Part shown: positions 56,500-64,000 of the stretch, in pieces | Layout: every line of letters starts with the position of its first letter | How positions within the stretch are numbered: position 1 is the first letter of the stretch | Assembly: GCA_022559845.1 (NCBI GenBank) | Contig: CM040126.1 | Location: 50,462,458-50,526,457 of the forward strand | Direction of reading: 5' to 3' | Length of the DNA stretch: 64,000 nucleotides | Source: Amorphophallus konjac | Taxonomy: Eukaryota > Streptophyta > Magnoliopsida > Alismatales > Araceae | Made by a program: the position numbers and the translations under genes | The notes under the pieces: model-generated | What the model saw: only the letters and a program-made list of their open reading frames with translations | What the model was told of the DNA's origin: nothing | Database searches by the model: none

Positions 56500-59430
56500 G
56501 GCACTGGAAAGTCATCTTTAGGGCATGCTTTATTCAGATCCCGGAAGTCAACACATATCCGGATCTGTCCATTCTTCTTCTTCACGGGCACGATGTTAGC
56601 CAGCCACGTGGTATATTGATTTTCCTCGACGAAACCCACATCAATGAGCTTGTCGACCTCTTTGCATATTTGAGTGATGAGCTCTGGCCTCATATGCCTA
56701 GGGGGCTGTTTCACCGGCTCTACCCCAGGGTTTATGGTCAGCTCATGCTGTGAGACCGAGGGGCTTAGTCCCGGCATTTCTCTGTAGGTCCAGGCAAAGC
56801 AATCCCGGTATTCTTGTAGCAGCTGGATGTTCATCCTCTGCTCTTCGGCAGACAGTTGGGCACTGAGGAAGGTTGGTCTGGGGTCATCTTCGTCTCCCAG
56901 GTTGACCTCTAGCAGTTCATCGACTGTTGCCTGACCTCCATCTTCTATCTCAGGGGGTGCAGGCTAGAGGTCGACAAAGTCTGGTATATCATCTTCGAGG
57001 TCGAGGACCTCGATGCCTTCATCTTGACTTATTTGAGTCCTGCCAAAAATATCTTGTTCGGCTGACAATGGGTGCATGCACTGTTCTGCCAGCAAGTTTA
57101 CCCTACCAGCAGCTTCAAGGGGCGAGCTGATTGCCTCACTCCCTGTTGAGGAGATTACAGTCACCATGGGCTGGCGATCATTTGTCATTGGGTCAGAGTG
57201 GCCTTGTAGCTCTTTGGCAAAGGATGAAGAGACCTCGGTCCCCTGAGTTACCATGCCCTCAGTGAAGGCAACCATTTCTCTTCTAGCAGCATCTGTCTCT
57301 CGATCAGGCTCGAGGGAAATCTCCCTAACTGGTCCGAGGAGTGCCGGCATCATGAGTAAAGGAGAGCCACCAGCGGGAGGCCGCTCTGCTTCTTCCACCT
57401 CTTCAGCTTCACTACTGCTAGCTGTGTCAAATTTGGCCTGAAGAGCTGTATCTTCTGGGTAGACCTGTTCCCAGCAGCGGCAGGGGAACACAGCCTCAGA
57501 TTCCGGGTTTCTTGACTGGGCTGGCTGAAAGCACTCAACTTCTGTTGGCTATTCATCAATAGCTGCCCCCGGTGGGTTATCTTCATCGGATAAAAAGTAG
57601 AGATGGTGTCTACTTCATAGCGCCAGCTATAATAGTATTCTTCGAGGGTGAAGCCCAACCCCGGATGTTGAGTGACACGCCTCATTTCTTTGTCCAGGCT
57701 CGGAGGGTACCATAGCTTCTGGAATGCTTCTTTCCTCTTGCGAGGCTGGCCGGAAGGGATGTGTTGCTTCTGGATCATCTTGGCCATTTGATTTGTCATG
57801 AATGTCAACCCCTGTATAGGCATTGAGGGGTTCTCTATGTCTTCAGGCAGATGACAATCAGTGTCTTCTTGTGTAGGGTGCTCTTCAGCTGTGTAGAACA
57901 GGCTGTTGGGACCATCTATCTGTGGCACCTCCCATGCTTTGAAAGGCTCGACAGTAGCATTGTCGAGGCTGAGAATTGGCTTGGTAAGACCTTCGGAAAC
58001 TCCGATGTGGTCGTGCTGTTGATCAACCCTGACTTCATTAGTTTCGAGGTAGATGGCGGGAGGTGCTATCCGGCCTACATCCCCGGTGACAGTGATGTGT
58101 GAAACCACCTTGGGATCGACATATCCACGCGGCGGCGGAGGGAACCATTCTGCTTTGGAAGTGTCTTTTATTGTGCTGGAAGGGGTCTTGGCTGTCGGGG
58201 CCTTCTGCGACCATTCTGCATATAAAGGGGCATCCGCCAAGTGGCATTCGAATACTTCGAATGTGTGGAGATCAGCAAATACCCTTTCCTCTCTCCCATC
58301 CGTGCTGTATTTGATGCATTGGTGAAGTGTGGAGGGTACCACCATATTCTCATGTAGCCAAGGGTGACCAAGCAGCGCCTTATATGAGGTGCGGGAATCA
58401 ATGACATGAAACTGCACCTTCGTGACTAAGTCCCCTAGGGTGAGTGTGAACTCTGCTACCCCTAGCGATACTTCGCACTTCTGATTGAAGCCGGCAATAC
58501 GCATATCCCCGACCTTTTGTAGGTGCACGCTGAAATAGTACCTCTCATAGATCCTGTAGGGTAGAATGTTGACAGCTGCCCCCGGGTCCACCAGGATTCT
58601 GTTCAGCTCTCGGCCATTCAGGTGTCCCCTCATATACAGAGGTCTGTTGTGATTGGTGGTGGGGAGCAACATGTCCTCCTAGGTGAAGGTAATGCTGGCC
58701 TCCGGCAGTGCCTCAGCTAGGCAGGCTTCATATTGGGTAGGCGTCTGGAGAGCAGTAATGATCGCCTGTCGGGTCTCGTCACTGAGAGAGAGGATTTCCC
58801 AGACAGTGAACCTCGCTGGGAGCTTCTTCAAGAGCTTGACCACCCAACTTCCAGCTCGGACATAGGGCAACTTCATTTCATCCGCCCACTTGGGCTTGGA
58901 AGATTCTTGGACTGTGGCCCCTGATGGACCTGCTTCATCAGACTCAGAGGCTGCACCCTTTTGCTTGGGATTACCTCCTGGCTGCTCCTCACAGGCTTCT
59001 GCCGGGCGAGTTTCTACCCCTTCTGACAATCCGGGAGATTGCTGGAGCTGTGGGTGATTGCCCCCGGTCGCCGGTTCAACCTCCCAGCATGGCTGCTTTC
59101 CTTTTGACATTTTTATGAACTCCAGAAATGAATGAGCGGGAGTGCCGCCCCCACTTTGGTTATATAAGCTTGACGGAGGGGGGATTTGAATTCCTCTGAC
59201 CTCTGGAGGGGGTATCTTGTAGGGTTGCTCCCCTCTAAAGATAATATTATGATTGGCAGGCGGCTGACGCCCCCATCTTCGGCCCGACCGGGTTGTATGT
59301 GCGGTCGTTACGGCTTCGGCCTGGCTTTCCTTAGTGGCGGGCGTGAAGCAAATCTCTTCTTCATCCTCCTCACCGGGCAAATTGAACAAGGCAGAGAGGG
59401 TATTGCAAGAAAGGGTCACTCCCGTTATAG

Positions 59431-59435
59431 CCTTG
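59431..59435. other. Target site duplication of the solo LTR, left copy
   Basis: CCTTG, repeated at 63327-63331. Joining the flanks gives GAGK-AITGV in Tat-2 frame. Confidence 0.92.
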
Positions 59436-59825
59436 TGTGGACACCAAAAAATGACGATGATGATCATGGCGACAATCGCGTCTACACATTCGAGCGCGAG
59501 TGAAAGACGGAAATGCCGAATAAGCCTCATGCCTCGTCCGACCAAGGTGAGAACTCACTTGGTGGTCTGCTAGCCGATGAGGGAGCCCCCGGGTGGAAGA
59601 TACTGCCACAACTCTACAGCCGGCCGTGCCGAGAGCTGAATCAAGGAAGAGCCGGGAACTCCGGCACAGTCTCAACTTGCACCGAAAGTCACGCAAAGTC
59701 TGGGACCGAGTCCCGGAGGCTGCGAACAGAAAATTGTGGAAGCCATGCAATGCAACCGGAACATTCTGGGAATGCCAACATTCATATAAACGGCCTCGAC
59801 TTCGGAAAGAATCCGTTCGGTGCTT

Positions 59826-60115
59826 AAAACGGCGCGGAAGGGCCTTAAAGCGGCACGCCTTAAAACGGCGCGCCCCCTTGTTGAAACGGCGCGCCCCCAT
59901 TTCATGCTCTAATACGAGCTCCACTTGCTTTGTGTTAAAACGGCACACTCACTGTTGAAGAGGCCACCCCTTTGAAGGTTAATACGGCGCCACCTTATGC
60001 ACAGTTTACCCGGCGCGCTCATTTGAAGGAAATGCCACCCCCGTGCAATGCTTACACGGCGTGGCCCCCTTGAAAAGCTTTAATCCGGCGTGGTCACTAT
60101 TCCCCCGCGCCGATT
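59826..60115 (+). repeat. TTAAAACGGCGCGCCCC repeats upstream of the solo-LTR TATA
   Basis: About ten units of an [AT]A[AC]ACGGCGCGCC core (GGCGCGCC is a palindrome), several decayed by transitions (CGGCGTGGC, CGGCACACT), spaced about 25-35 bp. They lie 275-565 bp upstream of the TATA box. Confidence 0.8.
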
Positions 60116-60388
60116 TAACCCCATCCTGTCCCGTCGGCATGCCGATGCTCTGTTTTGTTTAAATGCGGTGTGCAGAGAGCATTTAATATTTTGAAGCCAT
60201 GCCTTCACCCCGTTCGACAGCAAAATGGCAGTGGTGGCAGCAGCAGCAGATCCTCCTGGCAAACCCGCGAACGTCCCGTCCTCGGACGAACGCCAGTGTA
60301 CTCCACGAATCAGCATCATCCAGCACAACAACAATGTTGTTGCGAACAAGGCAGAGGTGGCGGGAGTTATCTCCCCCACTGTCTGTTC

Positions 60389-60398
60389 CATATATACT
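60389..60398 (+). promoter_or_regulatory. TATA box of the solo LTR
   Basis: CATATATACT in GC-rich surroundings, about 950 bp into the LTR. Confidence 0.6.
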
Positions 60399-61335
60399 CT
60401 ACCTGCTCCATTGGAGAAGAGAAGGTTGAGGGAGGAGGAGAGAGACTCGAACCCCCCCCCCCCCTGAAAGGCGATTGAAAAGAGAAGAGAGGGCGACCCG
60501 AAGAGAAGAAGAGGCTTCGTCCCCGTGCCGGAGAAGAGAAGAGAAGAGAAGAGAGAGAGAGAGGAGAGTGAGAGGTGAGCTCGGAGGGGGAGGAGCTTGT
60601 GCTCCGTTCCCCCCTCCCCCATCAATGTATTCCCTCCTTTCTCTCTATTGTATTCTCCCCTTTTCTCGCTTTAGGGTAGATTCCCCGATTTATTTCCTTT
60701 TGCAAACGAATAAAAGGAAAAGCCCTTTTTACAACATACGGTGTTCTCCTGCTTCCCTCTCTTTCTCTCTGCCTTCTCCTCATCCAGGCCCTTCGAAGCT
60801 TGCTTCTCCATAGCATGGCCTTCGAAGGAGTCCGTCAGGGGATGAACATTCATGGCCTCTCATGGCACACATTCGTCCCACGCCAAAGATTCATCGCCCG
60901 TGAGTAGTGGTCGCTCTTGAAGGCTAGTCCTCGAGTGCTCCACACTCACACATGGGTTCGGACCGCCGTAAGGCCACTCCGATGTTTGAGGGTCACCCCG
61001 GAGCAATCCGTTTGGTGGCCTTCGCTTCTCTCTGGCAAGCCCCGGTCTAGGGGAGATGCTGCCCGATTTTCGTCAGGGGATTAAGAGCACTCAAGAACAA
61101 ACGAACAAACCACCTCCAAGAACAAGAACAACACACAGTAAAATATGTGAACCAAACCCCTTGAACGAAACACTTAAAATCCATGCTAAGTCACCCTAAT
61201 GAACAGTTAAATGCATAAACTTCCTCCTTGCCAACTTAATCCACCAAATGAATCAACAACAGATCATTAACCCAACCTGCAGGTGAAAGAAAAAGAAAAC
61301 ACACAGTCAAAAACAATAAACCCTCGGGAGAGTTT

Positions 61336-61640
61336 AATACGGCGCGGTGACTATTCCACCGCGCCGGTTTAACATCACGCATTTAACAATCCCATCCCCC
61401 TCTTTGAACCTTAAAACGGCGCGCCCATTTCAACACCTTGAACTCCCTTAAACCGGCGCCCCTTAACCGGCGCGCCCCACCCATGAACTCCCTTAAACCG
61501 GCGCCCCTTAACCGGCGCGCCCCAACCTTGAACTCCCTTAAACCGGCGCCCCTTAACCGGCGCGCCCCACCCATGAACTCCCTTAAACCGGCGCCCCTTA
61601 ACCGGCGCGCCCCCCTGAACTCCCTCTATCCGGCGCGCCT
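61336..61640 (+). repeat. 45-bp tandem repeats with GGCGCC and GGCGCGCC
   Basis: Four units start at 61441, 61486, 61531 and 61576 (AACTCCCTTAAACCGGCGCC, then CCTTAACCGGCGCGCC), with diverged units on both sides. The 15-codon period gives artificial open frames on both strands. It is the same GGCGCGCC core as upstream of the TATA box. Confidence 0.85.
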
Positions 61641-61739
61641 GCTTAACACAAAGGGGGAATAAAACAAGCAAAAATAATAATGAAAGGTCAATCATGCTAA
61701 TAAAAGAATAGAAGGAAACACCATAACCTTTCTATAATT

Positions 61740-63010
61740 AAATTTTTGTTCCGGGGGCGCTGCCCCCGGAAACCCCCGCAAGGTCGATCCGCGTGCGAGG
61801 GCGCACGATGGCGAGTTCGGGCTCCATACTTAACAATTCACTCCCCCGGACTTGGCGCAAAGAGAAAATCAATGATGCCTTGTGGTATCGGACGTGGACC
61901 TCGGAGCCTCCGACATGGTCATGATCCGAACACATCCCGGGCCAATAGTTCGTTAACTCGACCCGCTTCTCCCGGGATCTAATCCCACAACCCCACATTA
62001 AACTCGTCGTGTCTACGGTAGACATTTGCACGGTTTTATCATCATCTTCGATGCTTCAAACGTGGACTCACGTCCGAACAATGAATAGTCCGACCGTGAC
62101 CGACATGCACGTATACCTTGGAACCTTCGTTTCCCAAGACTATGCGTGAAAAGAAAAGTAATGACGCCCCGTGGCATCAGACGTGGTCCTCGGAAACCCC
62201 GATATGGCCATAGTCCGCAACCACCTCGGGCCAATAGATCATCAGCTTGACCCATCTTCATCGGGATCCGATCCCGCACCCACATTAAACTTGCCGCACC
62301 TACGGCAGACATCCGTGTGTCTTTGTCGTTGTCTTCGATGCTTCGAATACGGACTCTCGTCCGAATACTGGATGGTCCGTTAGTTACCGACATATATATC
62401 GGGATCTAGCCCTGCACTTGCACTAAACTTGCCGTACTCACGGCAGACATTTACACGGATTCGCTCCCGTCACCGTCTTGTTTTCTATACGGACCTTTGT
62501 CCGAACATAAAATGGTCCGTGTATGACCGACAAATCCGAATGGAACGAGACGGCTCTAGTCTTCCCCGAACCCTACGTTCGGGAATATCAATAAGACCTT
62601 CGTGAGTCACATTTGGACCTCGGGTTCACCCCAACCATGGTCATCGCCTGACCCACATCCTAGGCCTATAATCGGCCATCTCTGTACAAATCTTTATTTC
62701 GGAATCTAGTCCTGGGACACTTTCCCGCTGTCCTTCGGCACCGGAAATATTAATGATGTCCACGCGAGCCCGACTTCGACCGCGGGAGGCGCCCCCGAAA
62801 TGGTCCTGACTCGATCTCGCGCCGGGCCAATAAACTCGCTGATTTCCTATCACTCTAACCGGGATTCAACCGAATGTCTCCTGTCCCTTTGAACAATAAA
62901 CTTGCCGTACCCCCGGCATACGTATGCTCCGGTTTTCTCGTGACGATTACGTGATTCACAAGCCGGACACTCGTCCGAACATCAAATGGTCAACACACGA
63001 CCGACATGAT
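61740..63010 (+). repeat. Diverged ~280-bp tandem repeats in the solo LTR
   Basis: Four or five units share CTTGCCG[TC]AC..ACGGCAGACAT, CGGAC..TCGTCCGAA and a closing GGTCCGT..GACCGACA (ends near 62105, 62393, 62533 and 63006). No coding frame is seen. 63011-63326 is unique LTR end. Confidence 0.7.
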
Positions 63011-63326
63011 CTCGAATGCTTTCTTCTCACCCTCGCACGGGGATTTTAATGTTTCCTAATAGACTTTTTACGTAACTAATTTTCCGGCCATGAGGCCCCT
63101 TTTCCCGGCGATTAATCAAGGGTGTTCCCCTCTCCGAGGGGATGTAAATGACGCCGTGACCTTTATGGCGCGGCGGGTTCCAGTCCCGACACGAACCACA
63201 CAATCGTCTGATTAGTCAGATCGAGCGCACAATAAATCGTCACTTTGTGACTGGCACGCCCACGCACTTAATAAACGCCAATAAACAAATAAACAACGAT
63301 TTTATTAAATAAAAAGTGCGTCCACA

Positions 63327-63331
63327 CCTTG
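63327..63331. other. Target site duplication of the solo LTR, right copy
   Basis: CCTTG, matching 59431-59435. Confidence 0.92.
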
Positions 63332-64000
63332 CCGGCCCCTTTCTTCCTTCTTTGTCTCCTTTTCTTTTCTTTGACTGGCGCCTGCCCCCAGAACAGGCTA
63401 CCATCTTTGTCTGATGCCTTGTCAGCTTCCCCTTCCTGCTTCAGTGAAAGCTGTTCTAGCTCCCGCCATGGGAGATGATCTCATACCAGCAAAAGTTCTA
63501 GCTCGGGCTGTACATACTCATCTAGCCCATTTATATAGTCCTGCAGCCGCTGAGCTTCTGGGCTGATCTTCTTGACCATCGGCAATGGAGTCTGCCTCCT
63601 CCGATTGCGGGTAGGTATCCGGATAACTGCTGGTGGATTGGTCCACACAGGTGTTGTTACCAGTGGAGGGGGTCGTGGTGTGACGCCACGAACATGTGCT
63701 CCCGGTGTCGGGCGAGGTAGGGCCTTTTTCTTGGTTCTTGCGGGGACTTGCTGCCATCCCTCCTGTTCTTTTATTGGGACCAGAAAGCAGGCTTCATATG
63801 TATGCTGAGTACTGGCTTCTGCGGTCTCCTCAGGCAAGGCTTGATACAAAGAGACCATATTGACGGTGGCTCTTCTTATGGGCGCTGCATGTGGTTGTGG
63901 AGGGTCGACCTTGTACTCCCCAATTCTATTTCTTCCTTCTTTATCATGCCTTCGATGATATCCTTGAAAACATAACAGTCTTCAATTGGATGCCCCAGCA
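63332..64000 (-). pseudogene. gag: Tat-2 gag, C-terminal part
   Basis: The window ends inside gag. GHPIEDCYVFKDIIEGMIKK matches the His/Cys end of the gag zinc-knuckle-like region common in Tat elements. A one-base loss near 63913 shifts the frame. Then VNMVSLYQALPEETAEAS and a Pro/Arg-rich stretch follow to ELELLLV, with TGA at 63481. Reading on gives a basic tail (KEKKRRQRRKKGAGK) that ends at the solo-LTR site and continues at 59431. The original start lies outside the window. Confidence 0.7.

Larger units (their letters stand above)
56495..59435 (-). pseudogene. pol: Tat-2 protease and N-terminal RT
   Basis: From the solo-LTR edge the frame reads AITGVTLSCNTLSALFNLPG and a long linker rich in Pro, Gly and Ser. 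TAG at 58679 precedes the protease: LNRILVDPGAAVNILPYRIY (Pro follows the catalytic Asp, where Gly or Asn is usual) and KALLGHPWLHENMVVPSTLH. A frameshift lies near 57485, and TAG at 56964. RT begins YRDCFAWTYREMPGLSPSV and reaches ICVDFRDLNKACPKDDFPVP at the Sire-2 border. The stops fit ordinary decay. Confidence 0.85.
59436..63326 (+). mobile_element. Solo LTR, 3.9 kb, Tat-like
   Basis: Starts TGTGGACACC and ends GCGTCCACA (terminal inverted repeat TGTGGAC/GTCCACA), flanked by CCTTG on both sides. There is no primer site, polypurine tract or coding domain inside and no second LTR, so LTR-LTR recombination probably removed the interior. The start resembles the Tat-1 LTR (TGTAGACACG). The TATA box at 60389 sets + orientation. 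A C-run of 12 lies near 60455, a GAGAGA-rich leader follows, and AATAAAAG near 60710 is a poly(A) signal candidate. No gene is seen in 60480-61330. Confidence 0.85.
38200..64000 (-). mobile_element. Tat-2: Tat/Ogre-group Ty3 retrotransposon, host of Sire-2 and a solo LTR
   Basis: Coding order on the minus strand is gag end, protease, RT, RNase H, second RNase H, integrase, spread over 41861-64000 with two insertions. It differs from Tat-1 in sequence. Left of integrase lies a repeat-rich 3' region, then antisense gene E. Neither LTR of Tat-2 was recognised. The left limit is set at the end of gene E and is uncertain; gene E probably belongs to it. Confidence 0.8.

Noticed and set aside
61383..61695. 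Frames on both strands with 15-residue repeats
   Set aside because: By-product of the 45-bp tandem repeat; open on both strands with no start context.

Overview
The window is plant nuclear DNA, almost certainly from a flowering plant with a repeat-rich genome. It is made of nested LTR retrotransposons, and I see no ordinary single-copy host gene. The plant origin rests on five things: a chromodomain (Tekay-type) Ty3 element, two Sirevirus-type Ty1/copia elements primed by a TGGTATCAGAGC (initiator tRNA-Met) site, two Tat/Ogre-group Ty3 elements with a second RNase H, plant-mobile-domain (PMD) genes with GT-AG introns, and plant TATA boxes. I cannot name the species.

Left half, read on the + strand. 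Tat-1 is the oldest layer. A Tekay element (1-14945, entering mid reverse transcriptase) ends at 14945, inside the protease of Tat-1. The Tekay 3' LTR (from 2371) is itself split by the Sirevirus Sire-1 (4840-14407). Sire-1 has gag, an internally deleted pol, an env-like ORF, and a surviving LTR remnant that matches the 3' LTR perfectly. Tat-1 resumes at 14946 with protease, G-patch, RT, two RNase H domains and integrase (to 20089). It then carries about 11 kb of antisense PMD genes: A is intact, B and D are multi-exon pseudogenes, and C is an internally deleted copy. A polypurine tract and the start of a 3' LTR follow at 32735.

Right half, read mostly on the - strand. Tat-2 runs from beyond 64000 leftwards. 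Its gag-protease linker is interrupted by a 3.9-kb solo LTR (59436-63326, target duplication CCTTG). Its RT is interrupted by Sire-2 (44799-56494, target duplication TTATC). Removing each insertion restores the Tat-2 reading frame exactly. Sire-2 has two 3.3-kb LTRs and a gag with six zinc-knuckle units but no pol, so it is non-autonomous. Left of Tat-2 integrase is a repeat-filled 3' region (38.5-41.9 kb), then another antisense PMD-type pseudogene (E, 34.7-38.1 kb). Tat-1 and Tat-2 therefore share the plan 'pol, spacer, antisense PMD gene'.

The most striking signal is not a gene. Unrelated LTR promoters here each carry their own array of CpG-rich palindromes or hairpins a short way upstream of the TATA box: Tekay, Sire-1 (TATA less certain), Sire-2, the Tat-1 LTR, the solo LTR, and the promoter of antisense gene B. 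The motifs differ between families, but within three arrays both arms of the hairpin change together. The Tat-2 3' region has a further hairpin family with a constant loop and covarying stems. This parallel architecture is the best candidate for something undescribed. Exon boundaries, domain names and motif counts were read by eye, and no database search or folding program was run.
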